Shown here: one piece after another, positions 42,298-50,452 of the stretch | Numbering within the stretch: the first letter of the stretch is position 1 | Layout of the letters: the number at the start of each line of letters is the position of its first letter | NCBI GenBank assembly: GCA_902628565.1 | Contig: CACONR010000003.1 | Coordinates: forward strand, 30,722-94,721 | Reading direction: 5' to 3' | Length of the DNA: 64,000 nt | DNA from: an uncultured Pelagibacteraceae bacterium | GTDB taxonomy: Bacteria; Pseudomonadota; Alphaproteobacteria; Pelagibacterales; Pelagibacteraceae | Notes under the pieces: generated by a model | Told to the model about the DNA's origin: nothing | Databases searched by the model: none | The model's input: the letters and a program-made list of their open reading frames with translations, nothing else | Made by a program: the position numbers and the translations under genes

Positions 42298-43977
42298 TTA
42301 GGTTGTCGTTTTGACTGTTGTTCTTCTCATAATAAATACTTGCTGAGCCATTGTTAAAATATTATTAACAGTCCAGTAAATAACTAACCCACTTGGAAAT
42401 GGTGCGAGAATTACAGTTAAGAAAAGCGGGAAGAAAGCAAAAATTTTAGCCTGCATTGGATCAGTTGGTGCGGGATTTAATTTTTGTTGCACCCACATAG
42501 AAACTCCCATAGCTACTGGCCAAGCTCCAATAACTAAGAAACTTGGAACGTCGTAGGGTAGTAAACCAAAAATATTAAATATACTTGTAGGATCTCTCTC
42601 ACTTAAATCATGAATCCATCCATAGAATGGCATTTGTCTCATTTCAATAGTGACAAACAAAACTTTATATAATGCAAAAAATACAGGTATTTGAACAAGA
42701 ATTGGCAAACAACCTGACATAGGGTTTACTTTTTCCTTTTTGTAAAGAGCCATCATTTCTTGTTGAAGTTTCATTTTATCATTTTTGTGCAGCTCTTTTA
42801 AACGAACCATTTCTGGTTGAAGAACTTTCATTTTTGCCATGCTTTTAAATGAGAAATTAGCTAATGGGAAAAAAACTAAACGAATACAAATAGTGATAGC
42901 TATAATTGCCAAACCATAGTTTCCAAGTAGTTTAAAGAAATAATCAATTCCATAAAATAGAGGTTTGGTTATGAAGTATAAAAATCCCCAATCAATAACT
43001 AAATCAAATTTATCTATGTTGAGTTTTTCAGCATATCCGTCTATCACATCCACTCTTTTTGCAGCAACGATAATTTGTAATTCTTCTTCAATTGAACTTT
43101 TTTCATTTAATGCCAAAGGATCTGTAGAAATAAAATTTACTCTAAATTTATTTTTATAGTCGAATGTTGTTTTAAACTCTTTATCTTTTGGTGGTATTAA
43201 GGAAGTAATCCAATATTTATCACTTATACCTAACCACCCTTTATTAGCTACTTTAGTAAACTTTTTTTCTTGAATATCATCATAATCCTCCTCTATTAAT
43301 TCATCATCTAAAGTTGCAATGAGTCCTTCATGAAGAATTAAAAAGTCAATTATTTCCGGAATTTCATTTCTTATTATTTGTCCATATGAGTAAAAATCAT
43401 ATTTATTATTACTCTCATTAATTACTTTTTGTTTAACTGTAAAAAGATATTTATCATCTAACGATATTATTTTTTCAAATTTTAGGCCCTGTTCGTTGGA
43501 CCATGATAGTTTTATTGGAGACCCGTCTGTGAGTTTGTTGTTACCTTCTATTGACCAAATTGTATCTGAGTTAGGAACATCAATATTTTTATCAGAAGTA
43601 ACAAAACCACTATCTATTAGATACCCTTCTTTAATATTTCGAGGTCCTAATAAAGTTACTCTTTTTTCATTATCAAGGGTTACTTTATAATTCTTGAAAG
43701 TTAAATCATCTATTGATGCACCTTTTAATGATATTGAACCTATAATATTTTCATTTTCAAATTGAATTCTTTCACTTTGTTTTAATGCATCATCTCGTGA
43801 AATTGTAATTTGTGTTTCCTTTTGTTCTAAACTTGGTGCATCACCGCTTTGTTCAATTTTTTCTTTTTCAACAATATTTTGATCCACTGTTGATTTTTCT
43901 GGAACAAAGAATAATGCCCATAAAACAATTACAGCAGATGATAAAGCGATAGCTGCTATTGTATTTTTAGAGTCCAT
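42298..43977 (-). CDS. yidC: Membrane protein insertase YidC
   Basis: A 559-aa inner-membrane insertase. The N-terminal membrane anchor (5-25) is followed by the large periplasmic domain (about 50-330) and the conserved C-terminal core of five helices (about 345-545; FPLANFSFKSMAKMKVLQPE, NPMSGCLPILVQIPVFFALY). It overlaps yidD by one base in the rpmH-rnpA-yidD-yidC order. Confidence 0.96.
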   Translation of the reverse strand: MDSKNTIAAIALSSAVIVLWALFFVPEKSTVDQNIVEKEKIEQSGDAPSLEQKETQITISRDDALKQSERIQFENENIIGSISLKGASIDDLTFKNYKVTLDNEKRVTLLGPRNIKEGYLIDSGFVTSDKNIDVPNSDTIWSIEGNNKLTDGSPIKLSWSNEQGLKFEKIISLDDKYLFTVKQKVINESNNKYDFYSYGQIIRNEIPEIIDFLILHEGLIATLDDELIEEDYDDIQEKKFTKVANKGWLGISDKYWITSLIPPKDKEFKTTFDYKNKFRVNFISTDPLALNEKSSIEEELQIIVAAKRVDVIDGYAEKLNIDKFDLVIDWGFLYFITKPLFYGIDYFFKLLGNYGLAIIAITICIRLVFFPLANFSFKSMAKMKVLQPEMVRLKELHKNDKMKLQQEMMALYKKEKVNPMSGCLPILVQIPVFFALYKVLFVTIEMRQMPFYGWIHDLSERDPTSIFNIFGLLPYDVPSFLVIGAWPVAMGVSMWVQQKLNPAPTDPMQAKIFAFFPLFLTVILAPFPSGLVIYWTVNNILTMAQQVFIMRRTTVKTTT

Positions 43978-44216
43978 TATTTTTTAACTTTTATTTCTTT
44001 TTTTACAGGATCAATTCCACCTTCTTTAAAAGGGTGGCATGAAAGAATTCTTTTTAAACTTAAATATCCACCCTTAAAAAAACCATAAGTTTTTAATGCC
44101 TCAATGCTATAATCGGAACAAGATGGAAAGTACCTACAAGAGTTACCTAGTAATGGACTTATTAAGTATTTGTAAGCCTGAATTAATTTTATAAATATAA
44201 TTGTAAAAATTTTCAT
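43977..44216 (-). CDS. yidD: Membrane protein insertion efficiency factor
   Basis: A 79-aa YidD protein with the cysteine-bearing [16 protein letters not shown] and [13 protein letters not shown] motifs that define the family; an amphipathic N-terminal segment associates with the membrane. One-base overlaps with rnpA and yidC indicate tight coupling. Confidence 0.95.
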   Translation of the reverse strand: MKIFTIIFIKLIQAYKYLISPLLGNSCRYFPSCSDYSIEALKTYGFFKGGYLSLKRILSCHPFKEGGIDPVKKEIKVKK

Positions 44217-44557
44217 TATTTAATTTTTTTAAAATCCTGAAATAAGGTTTCTTTTATAATTTTAAATTCATTATTTAGCATAGTTGACTTAGCAATAACA
44301 AGATATGAATAGTGATATTTTAGAGATATTTCTTTAACAGCATCATTCATAATATTCCTTAGTCTCCTCTTTATCTTATTTCTCTTTACAGCATTTCCTA
44401 TCTTCTTCTTAGTTACAAAAGAAATATTAAGTTTCTGATTATTTTTTTTATTAATATTACCAAAAAAAATTGTTACATATCTGTTTGATACTTTTTTCTT
44501 TTTGAGCAAAAATTTAAAGTCTTCATTCTTTGAAAGAGCAACAATTTTGCTTTTCAT
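44216..44557 (-). CDS. rnpA: Ribonuclease P protein component
   Basis: A 113-aa basic protein with the signature [19 protein letters not shown] (about 50-68), the RNR motif that contacts RNase P RNA. It begins 10 bases after rpmH, as usual. Confidence 0.94.
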   Translation of the reverse strand: MKSKIVALSKNEDFKFLLKKKKVSNRYVTIFFGNINKKNNQKLNISFVTKKKIGNAVKRNKIKRRLRNIMNDAVKEISLKYHYSYLVIAKSTMLNNEFKIIKETLFQDFKKIK

Positions 44558-44567
44558 TGAGTTGGCT

Positions 44568-44729
44568 TTATTTTCTTCTTCTTTTAACAGTTGAGGATAC
44601 TGTTAAATTTTTTCTTCCTCTAGCTCTTCTTCTTTTTAAAAGTTTTCTGCCTCCCTTGGTTTTCATTTTTGATCTAAAACCATGGGTTCGGCTTCTTTTT
44701 TTCCTAGATGGTTGATATGTTCTTTTCAT
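44568..44729 (-). CDS. rpmH: 50S ribosomal protein L34
   Basis: A 53-aa gene. Translating leftward from the ATG at 44729 gives [20 protein letters not shown] followed by [20 protein letters not shown] and a short tail, ending at TAA (44568-44570). The motif order is diagnostic for L34. The tail of about eight extra residues is longer than the E. coli 46-aa protein. It opens the rnpA/yidC operon. Confidence 0.96.
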   Translation of the reverse strand: MKRTYQPSRKKRSRTHGFRSKMKTKGGRKLLKRRRARGRKNLTVSSTVKRRRK

Positions 44730-44817
44730 AAAAGCGGTTAAATTTATATAAAATTTCGCCCTTTATAATAATTAAATATATAAATAGCAAATAGAAGATT
44801 TATAAATACCATGAACC

Positions 44818-45543
44818 ATGATGGAAAAAGCTAAGAAAACTAAAATAATAATAGGTTTATCATACTTAGTTTTACTTACTATATTTGTGTTATTGTTTTT
44901 TTCAAAATTTAGTATCCAAGAAATAACTTCTTATGACTTCATTAAAGAAAACAGATTGTATTTTCTAAAATTAAAAAATTCTAATTTGTTTTTAATATCC
45001 ATAATTTTTTTAATTTTCACAATATTATGGGTTTTCCCATTTTTAGGTTTTGGTTCTCCAATTGCATTACTAGGAGGATTTATTTTTGGCAAATGGCTGG
45101 GTACTATAATTGTGGTCATAGGTATGAGTGTTGGTGCAACATTTCTATATATTTTTGGAAACTATTTTTTAAAAGATCTAATTAGAGATAAATTTTTAAA
45201 TAGATATCAAAATCTAGAGAGAAAATTTAAAAAATCTGAATTTTATTATCTATTAATATATAGATTTATTGGAGGAATACCCTGGCAACTTAGCTGCATT
45301 TTGCCTACAATTTTTGATGTTAGGGTAAAAAATTTTTTTTTCGCATCATTAATAGGAATTATACCTCAAATTTTTTTAGCTGTTTCTTTAGGTAGTGGTC
45401 TGGAAAAAGTAATAGAACAAAATTCACAAGTTCCTAAAATTACAGATATAATTTTTTCACCTGAAATATATATTCCAATTTTAGCCTTTTTTAGTTTAGT
45501 CTTGATTACAATTTTTCTTAGAAAGTCTTTTTATAAAAATTAG
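44818..45543 (+). CDS. TVP38/TMEM64-family (VTT domain) membrane protein
   Basis: A 241-aa polytopic membrane protein with the VTT/SNARE-associated core: GFGSPIALLGGFIFGKWLG (about 76-94), then a GASLLFLLGRY-like segment (VGATFLYIFGNYFLKD) and YRFIGGIPWQLSC. DedA/TVP38 proteins act in lipid scrambling or undecaprenyl-phosphate recycling. Its stop abuts the 3' end of the opposite-strand tRNA-Thr. Confidence 0.85.
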   Translation: MMEKAKKTKIIIGLSYLVLLTIFVLLFFSKFSIQEITSYDFIKENRLYFLKLKNSNLFLISIIFLIFTILWVFPFLGFGSPIALLGGFIFGKWLGTIIVVIGMSVGATFLYIFGNYFLKDLIRDKFLNRYQNLERKFKKSEFYYLLIYRFIGGIPWQLSCILPTIFDVRVKNFFFASLIGIIPQIFLAVSLGSGLEKVIEQNSQVPKITDIIFSPEIYIPILAFFSLVLITIFLRKSFYKN

Positions 45544-45617
45544 TGGTGCTCCCACCAAGAATCGAACTTGGAATTTATCCTTACCATGGACACGTTATGC
45601 CATTTAACTATAGGAGC
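45544..45617 (-). tRNA. tRNA-Thr (GGT)
   Basis: A 74-nt tRNA with encoded CCA. GCTCCTA pairs with TGGGAGC, the D stem is GTTA/TAAC, the anticodon stem TGTCC/GGATA surrounds loop ATGGTAA (anticodon GGT), and the T arm CCAAG/CTTGG has loop TTCGATT. Discriminator A73. Its 3' end is immediately adjacent to the stop codon of the convergent VTT gene. Confidence 0.92.
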
Positions 45618-45717
45618 ATTTGGATCAATTCTATTTTTATTGATAATAGAGCATTTTTTCCAAATTATTGCCTTAATTTTTTGATTAATATGATTTATAT
45701 CTTACCAAGGAAATTTT

Positions 45718-45918
45718 ATGGGTATTCATTACGATTATAAATCAACCAAAAGTGCCAAGCTCATGGAAAAGCAAGCGAAAAGGGAAAGAAAACTTGCTGA
45801 AAAAAAAGCAAAAAGATTAGCAAAAGAAGGCCCAAAAAAAGATGATAATAAGGATAAAGCTTTAGATGCATCTAAACCAATAACTTTAGATTTCCTTACC
45901 AATCCAAATAAAGAATGA
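45718..45918 (+). CDS. Small Lys-rich hypothetical protein
   Basis: A 66-aa highly charged protein (MGIHYDYKSTKSAK, then a Lys/Glu/Arg helix, ending [12 protein letters not shown]). A good Shine-Dalgarno (AAGGAA) precedes the ATG by 6 bases. Its stop overlaps the ATG of the 33-codon gene downstream (ATGA). No known domain; possibly nucleic-acid or ribosome associated given its charge. Confidence 0.65.
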   Translation: MGIHYDYKSTKSAKLMEKQAKRERKLAEKKAKRLAKEGPKKDDNKDKALDASKPITLDFLTNPNKE

Positions 45919-46016
45919 TTACTAAAAATAAAAATGAGCGCTTGAGCATTGCGCTTAGGAAAAATTTAAAAAAAAGAAAAATTTTTCAAAAAAAAAATAA
46001 AAAGAAAACAAAATAA
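45915..46016 (+). CDS. 33-aa basic microprotein (ALRxNLxxRK motif)
   Basis: A very short gene coding for 33 residues with [16 protein letters not shown] in the middle. It is coupled on both sides: ATGA with the upstream gene and TAATG with dcd. The RLxxALRxNLxxRK pattern resembles very small proteins that I recall near similar genes in other alphaproteobacteria, which argues for a real gene despite its length. Function unknown. Confidence 0.6.
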   Translation: MITKNKNERLSIALRKNLKKRKIFQKKNKKKTK

Positions 46017-46576
46017 TGTCCATTCAGCCAGACTCTTGGATAAAAAAAATGTGTAAAGAGCATAAAATGATCGAACCATTTTTGGATCATCAAGTCTCTG
46101 AGGGGAAAATATCATATGGACTAAGTAGCATGGGTTACGATGTCAGAATTTCTGACGAGTATAGAATATTTACAAATGTTAATAGTTCTCTAGTGGATCC
46201 AAAAAACTTTTCTGATGAAAACTTTATTGAGCGAAAGGGGCCATACTGTATAATTCCACCAAATTCATTTGTTTTGGCAAAAACCATTGAATATTTTAGA
46301 ATTCCTAAGGATGTCCTTTGTATTTGTGTTGGAAAAAGTACTTATGCGAGAACAGGAATTATTTGCAATGTAACGCCAATTGAAAATGAATTTGAAGGTA
46401 ATATTGTTATCGAATTAAGCAACACAACTCCTAATCCCGCAAAGATTTATTCAAACGAGGGTATTGCTCAATTTTTATTTTTCAAATCAGATACCCAGCC
46501 AGAAACCACATATAAATCAAAAAACGGTAAATATCAGGGACAAACCACCATACAGGTTGCTAAAATAAAAAAGTAA
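46016..46576 (+). CDS. dcd: dCTP deaminase
   Basis: A 186-aa trimeric nucleotide deaminase producing dUTP from dCTP. Conserved elements are [10 protein letters not shown] (about 37), GKSTYARTG(I) (about 110) and [13 protein letters not shown] (about 125, catalytic Glu), with [13 protein letters not shown] at the C-terminus. Normal length. Starts on the last base of the microprotein stop. Confidence 0.95.
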   Translation: MSIQPDSWIKKMCKEHKMIEPFLDHQVSEGKISYGLSSMGYDVRISDEYRIFTNVNSSLVDPKNFSDENFIERKGPYCIIPPNSFVLAKTIEYFRIPKDVLCICVGKSTYARTGIICNVTPIENEFEGNIVIELSNTTPNPAKIYSNEGIAQFLFFKSDTQPETTYKSKNGKYQGQTTIQVAKIKK

Positions 46577-46579
46577 TTT

Positions 46580-47839
46580 ATGGATAAATTTCTGATCAAT
46601 GGTCCTTGTAAAATCAAGGGTAAAGTCTCGATTTCGGGTTCTAAAAATGCATCTCTACCAATTCTTGCAGCAACTTTATTATTTGACAAACCAGTAATTA
46701 TTAAAAATTTACCTAGAGTAAGAGATATAGATACTATGCTTAATTTATTAAAATCTCTTGGATCAAAAATAATTTTATCTAAAGACAGAAAAACTGCAAA
46801 AATTATTAATAAAAAGAATATGAAAACTTTTGCAAGTTATTCACTTGTAAAAACAATGAGAGGTTCAATATTAGTGTTGGGTCCATTAATTTCTAAATTT
46901 CATAAATCTAAAACATCTTTGCCTGGTGGATGTCTTATAGGTGCAAGACCTGTAAATTATCACCTTAGTGCATTAAAGAAGTTGGGAATGGAATATAAAA
47001 TACGAGATGGTTATATTTTAGCCAAATCAAATGGAAGACTTAAAGGCAAAAAAATAAATTTTCCTAAAATTAGTGTAGGCGCTACAGAAAATTCTATAAT
47101 AGCTGCATGTTTAGCTAGAGGTAAAACAATTTTAAAAAATTGTGCCGTGGAACCTGAAATTAAAGATTTAACAAAATTCTTAAGTCAAGCAGGTGCAAAT
47201 ATAAAATGGTCTGGAAGAACCTGCACCATCATAGGAGTTAATTCTCTCAATCAAACAAGTCACACAGTTATGGCTGATAGAATAGAGGCGGGAACTTTTT
47301 GTGTAGCGGCAACGCTTGCTAAAGGCAATCTACAAATTAAAAATTTAGACCCAAATATAATTAATACCGAAATTGAACTATTAAAAAAAGTCGGGGCAAA
47401 GATTAAAACTTCGGATAACAAAATTTTTATAAAAGGACCTGACAAAATCAAGCCTATTCAAAATATAAAAACTAAAGAATTTCCAGGCATTCCAACAGAT
47501 CTTCAAGCTCAATTAATGGTGTTAATGTGCAAAAGCGTTGGGAAAAGTTCCATAACTGAAAGTATTTTTGAGAATAGATTTATGCATGTTGCTGAGTTGC
47601 AAAGACTAGGTGCGAAAATAAATATTCAAAATAATAAAGCATTGATTGAGGGCAATACCAAATTTATTGGTGCTGAATTAATGTCTAGTGACTTAAGAGC
47701 CAGTGTTGCTTTAGTATTAGCCGCAATAGTGGCGAATGGTAAAAGTATTGTTGGAAGAGTTTATCACTTGGAAAGAGGATATGAAAATATTGAAAATAAA
47801 TTACAAAAAATTGGTGTTAAAATCAAAAGATTGAAATAA
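46580..47839 (+). CDS. murA: UDP-N-acetylglucosamine 1-carboxyvinyltransferase
   Basis: The 419-aa enolpyruvyl transferase catalyses the first committed step of peptidoglycan synthesis. The active-site loop SLPGGCLIGARPV carries Cys118, so the enzyme should be fosfomycin-reactive. SGSKNASLPILAA (about 19-31) and the C-terminal DLRASVALVLAA are also typical. It overlaps the DUF2948 gene by one base. Confidence 0.96.
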   Translation: MDKFLINGPCKIKGKVSISGSKNASLPILAATLLFDKPVIIKNLPRVRDIDTMLNLLKSLGSKIILSKDRKTAKIINKKNMKTFASYSLVKTMRGSILVLGPLISKFHKSKTSLPGGCLIGARPVNYHLSALKKLGMEYKIRDGYILAKSNGRLKGKKINFPKISVGATENSIIAACLARGKTILKNCAVEPEIKDLTKFLSQAGANIKWSGRTCTIIGVNSLNQTSHTVMADRIEAGTFCVAATLAKGNLQIKNLDPNIINTEIELLKKVGAKIKTSDNKIFIKGPDKIKPIQNIKTKEFPGIPTDLQAQLMVLMCKSVGKSSITESIFENRFMHVAELQRLGAKINIQNNKALIEGNTKFIGAELMSSDLRASVALVLAAIVANGKSIVGRVYHLERGYENIENKLQKIGVKIKRLK

Positions 47840-48231
47840 TGAGTAAATATTTAGCAAAAATAATTGCAAATGATCAAGAGGGGCTTCAAATGATTTCTGC
47901 TTGTAGTTCTGGCGCAAAAGTTAAAGTGACAGATATAAAGTATCTGGCATCTAATAAGGTTTTTTTGTTATCAATTGAAAGAACTAAAATTGAAACTGAT
48001 CAAGAGGGTAAGAAAATCAATAGTATCTGTCGATTTGATTTTGTTGATAAAGTGAGATCAAAAAATATTAATCAATCAAACAAAGATTTAGTTTTAGAAT
48101 TAATTGGAATTGATTATTTGAAAAATAATGATGATTATGAAATAAATCTTATTTTTAATAATAATGCCCACATAGCTTTGACGACAGAAACTATCGAAGC
48201 GCGGCTTGAGGATCAAAACGAAATTAAGTAG
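47839..48231 (+). CDS. DUF2948 family protein
   Basis: A 130-aa protein of the alphaproteobacterial DUF2948 family, with the pattern IIANDQEGLQMISACSSGAK, KYLASNKVFLLSIERTK and RFDFVDKVRSKNI. In many alphaproteobacteria it lies between murA and hisD, as here. Function unknown. Confidence 0.82.
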   Translation: MSKYLAKIIANDQEGLQMISACSSGAKVKVTDIKYLASNKVFLLSIERTKIETDQEGKKINSICRFDFVDKVRSKNINQSNKDLVLELIGIDYLKNNDDYEINLIFNNNAHIALTTETIEARLEDQNEIK

Positions 48232-48233
48232 TT

Positions 48234-49517
48234 ATGAAAATATTAAATAGTAAAACTAAGAATTTTGATAAAAATTTGGATTATTTACTTTTTAAAAGGA
48301 GAAAAAGTATAAAATCTGACAAAGTTTCTGTTACTAATATTATTAATGACGTAAAAAAGAATGGTGATAGAGCATTAATTAAATATGAAAGGAAATTTAA
48401 TCGAAATACTACAATTATTCCTAGTGCTACAAAAATTAATAAATTAATAAAGTCTTTAAATCCTAAAGTTAAGAAAGCAATCGACACAGCCTATAATCGA
48501 ATTTACAAATTTCATTCTTTGCAAAAATTTAAGAATATTTCTTATACAGATAAATTTAAAAATAAACTTGAATATAAATACTTACCTTTAGAGTCTGTTG
48601 CAATTTATGTTCCTGGTTCACTTGTCTCTTATCCATCAAGTGTGCTTATGAATGCTATACCAGCAATTGTTGCGGGAGTTAAAAGAATTGTAATGATAAA
48701 CCCAGGTTTCAAGGGAAACCAAAATCCGGCTGTTTTATACGCAGCAAGAAAATGTAAAATTAAAGAAATTTACTCTATTGGTGGTCCATCTGCTATAGCA
48801 GCTGTATCTTATGGAACTAAAAAAATTAAAAGAGTTGATAAAATAGTTGGACCCGGGAATTCATATGTAGCAGCGGCAAAAAAAGAAGTTTTTGGGGATG
48901 TTGGTATCGAAGGTATGACCGCAGGGCCCTCTGAAATAACTATTGTCTGTGATAAATTCTCAAATCCTGAGTGGACCGCAAGTGATTTAATCGGCCAAGC
49001 AGAACATGATCCTCAAGCACAATGTATATTGATTTCAAAAGATAAAAAACTAATTAGTAAAGTCCAGATAGAAGTTTCAAAACAATTAAAAAGTATTCCA
49101 AGAGAGTCTGTGGCAAAAAAAAGTTTAAAGAGAAATGGAATTTTAATGTATGTAGCCAAAGATAGTAAAATAATTAATATCGTAAATAAAATCGCACCTG
49201 AACACTTGGAATTAAACGTAAAAAACTACAAATCCTTTTTACCAAAAATTAAAAATTCTGGTTCGATTTGCTTAGGAAAATATGCTGTTATGGCAATGAC
49301 AGATTATAACATTGGATCAAATCATATATTGCCAACTAATGGGTCAGCAAAATATTCTAGCGGTATTAGTGTTAATGAATTTTATAAAAGAATTTCTTAC
49401 ATAAACTTATCAAAAAAGGGTATTGAAAGTCTTGGGCCATCAGTTATAACTCTTGCAAATTATGAAGGGTTAGCAGGACATGCTCAATCTGTAAAAAAAA
49501 GAATAAGGAGAAAATAA
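48234..49517 (+). CDS. hisD: Histidinol dehydrogenase
   Basis: A 427-aa zinc enzyme performing the last two oxidations of histidine synthesis. [19 protein letters not shown] (about 202-220), [11 protein letters not shown] and the zinc-ligand region [17 protein letters not shown] (about 250) are conserved. It is one of four histidine genes in the window; hisZ and hisG are about 3 kb away in a second unit. Confidence 0.96.
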   Translation: MKILNSKTKNFDKNLDYLLFKRRKSIKSDKVSVTNIINDVKKNGDRALIKYERKFNRNTTIIPSATKINKLIKSLNPKVKKAIDTAYNRIYKFHSLQKFKNISYTDKFKNKLEYKYLPLESVAIYVPGSLVSYPSSVLMNAIPAIVAGVKRIVMINPGFKGNQNPAVLYAARKCKIKEIYSIGGPSAIAAVSYGTKKIKRVDKIVGPGNSYVAAAKKEVFGDVGIEGMTAGPSEITIVCDKFSNPEWTASDLIGQAEHDPQAQCILISKDKKLISKVQIEVSKQLKSIPRESVAKKSLKRNGILMYVAKDSKIINIVNKIAPEHLELNVKNYKSFLPKIKNSGSICLGKYAVMAMTDYNIGSNHILPTNGSAKYSSGISVNEFYKRISYINLSKKGIESLGPSVITLANYEGLAGHAQSVKKRIRRK

Positions 49518-49519
49518 AT

Positions 49520-49735
49520 TTGTCAAAACAAGACTTACTTGAATTCAAAGGCAAGGTAACTGATTTACTTCCAAATGCCATGTTTAGAGTTCAACTGGAA
49601 AATGGTCATGTTGTAACAGCACATACAGCGGGCAAATTAAGAAAAAACAGAATTAGAGTATTACAAGGTGATAATGTGACAGTCGAAATGACTCCTTATG
49701 ACCTCACGAAAGGCAGAATAATCTTTAGGGGTTGA
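49520..49735 (+). CDS. infA: Translation initiation factor IF-1
   Basis: A 71-aa S1-fold factor ([40 protein letters not shown]). It starts with TTG at 49520, two bases after hisD, with AAGGAG upstream; no in-frame ATG gives the proper N-terminus. It joins IF-3 (GTG start) as a second initiation factor here with a non-ATG start. Confidence 0.94.
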   Translation: MSKQDLLEFKGKVTDLLPNAMFRVQLENGHVVTAHTAGKLRKNRIRVLQGDNVTVEMTPYDLTKGRIIFRG

Positions 49736-49741
49736 CCTTTT

Positions 49742-49816
49742 GCCTCGGTAGCTCAGGAGTAGAGCAGAGCCCTGAAAAGGCTTGTGTCGGAGGTGCGAAT
49801 CCTTCCCGAGGCACCA
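49742..49816 (+). tRNA. tRNA-Phe (GAA)
   Basis: A 75-nt tRNA with encoded CCA, 6 bases after infA. GCCTCGG pairs with CCGAGGC, D stem GCTC/GAGC, the anticodon loop CTGAAAA sits in stem GAGCC/GGCTT and the T loop is TGCGAAT. Position 55 is G rather than the usual T; the same change occurs in the Leu-like RNA at 59639. Confidence 0.94.
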
Positions 49817-49856
49817 TCAAAACATCTTGAAATTAATTTAAAAGAACCTAACCTTG

Positions 49857-49862
49857 TATAAT
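49857..49862 (+). promoter_or_regulatory. Likely -10 box of the cold-shock gene
   Basis: A consensus TATAAT 30 bases before the cold-shock ATG, preceded by TTG. A TTGAAA at 49827-49832 is too far for a normal spacer, so the -35 is uncertain. The leader would be about 25 nt and contains the Shine-Dalgarno AAAGGA. Confidence 0.4.
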
Positions 49863-49891
49863 AATAAATAACTAAAGGACGAGTAAATAAG

Positions 49892-50104
49892 ATGAGTACA
49901 ATACAAGGAAAAGTAAAGTGGTTTAACGGCAAAAAGGGTTACGGCTTTATCGAAAGAGATGATAAAGAAAAAGATGCGTTTGTACATGCAAGTGCAGTTA
50001 AAGCAGCGGGCATGAGATATCTAAATGAGGGTGATAAAATAGAATTTACACTAGAAGATGGTCCCAAAGGCCCTTCAGCAGTAAATTTAAAAAAATTAGA
50101 CTAA
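49892..50104 (+). CDS. cspA: Cold-shock domain protein
   Basis: A 70-aa single cold-shock domain, an RNA/ssDNA chaperone. RNP1 is KGYGFI (residues 15-20) and RNP2 is DAFVHASAV. It has its own -10 box and a downstream hairpin terminator, so it is probably monocistronic. The leader is short, unlike the long thermoregulated leader of E. coli cspA. Confidence 0.93.
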   Translation: MSTIQGKVKWFNGKKGYGFIERDDKEKDAFVHASAVKAAGMRYLNEGDKIEFTLEDGPKGPSAVNLKKLD

Positions 50105-50117
50105 TTTTCTAAAATTA

Positions 50118-50163
50118 CAAAAAGGGCGATATATCCTTTAGTGGATATACGTCCTTTTCTTTT
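50118..50163 (+). terminator. Rho-independent terminator after the cold-shock gene
   Basis: AAAGGGCG-A-TATATCC pairs with GGATATA-CGTCCTTT through about 15 pairs (one G-T, one bulged A) around a short loop, followed by a T-rich tract. It begins about 15 bases after the cold-shock stop codon. It is the clearest terminator in the window. Confidence 0.75.
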
Positions 50164-50203
50164 AGGGGTTGCATTATCATTTTTTTTGTCTAAAAAGCAC
50201 TCA

Positions 50204-50305
50204 ATGAAAAAAACTGAGTTAAATAAATTAGCGATCAAAAGTACTTTAAGAATAACTCTTGAAGGAACTAGTAGAGTTGCGCACGCTCACTTCCATGCTG
50301 GCTAA
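50204..50305 (+). CDS. Possible 33-aa microprotein
   Basis: In the 270-base gap between the terminator and tRNA-His, an ATG frame codes for 33 residues beginning MKKTELNKLAIKSTLRITLE and ending VAHAHFHAG. Its 3' part is much less AT-rich than the surroundings, and its stop lies in a small hairpin (GCTGGC/GCTAGC). No convincing ribosome-binding site is seen. It could instead be part of a non-coding RNA. The remaining sequence of the gap shows nothing else. Confidence 0.3.
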   Translation: MKKTELNKLAIKSTLRITLEGTSRVAHAHFHAG

Positions 50306-50374
50306 AGCTAGCGAATAATCATTTATATTATAATTTTAAATAACAACAAAATAAGATAAAACAAAAAAGGATAT

Positions 50375-50448
50375 GCCTTGATGGTGAAATAGTATCACGT
50401 CGGTTTGTGGATCCGAAGTCGTAGGAGCGTAACCTACTCAAGGTACCA
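50375..50448 (+). tRNA. tRNA-His (GTG), divergent
   Basis: A 74-nt tRNA with encoded CCA and anticodon GTG. GCCTTGA pairs with TCAAGGT (first pair G-T), D stem GTGA/TCAC, T stem GTAGG/CCTAC. The T loop is AGCGTAA rather than a TTC-type loop, the D loop lacks GG, and 31-39 is T-T. There is no paired G-1 with C73: the discriminator is A, a state known from part of the alphaproteobacteria. It ends 4 bases before hisS. Confidence 0.8.
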
Positions 50449-50452
50449 AAAA

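Noticed and set aside
45543-45740. A 65-codon plus-strand frame across tRNA-Thr
   Set aside because: It reads antisense through the tRNA and has no ribosome-binding site; the tRNA and the downstream Lys-rich gene explain the region.
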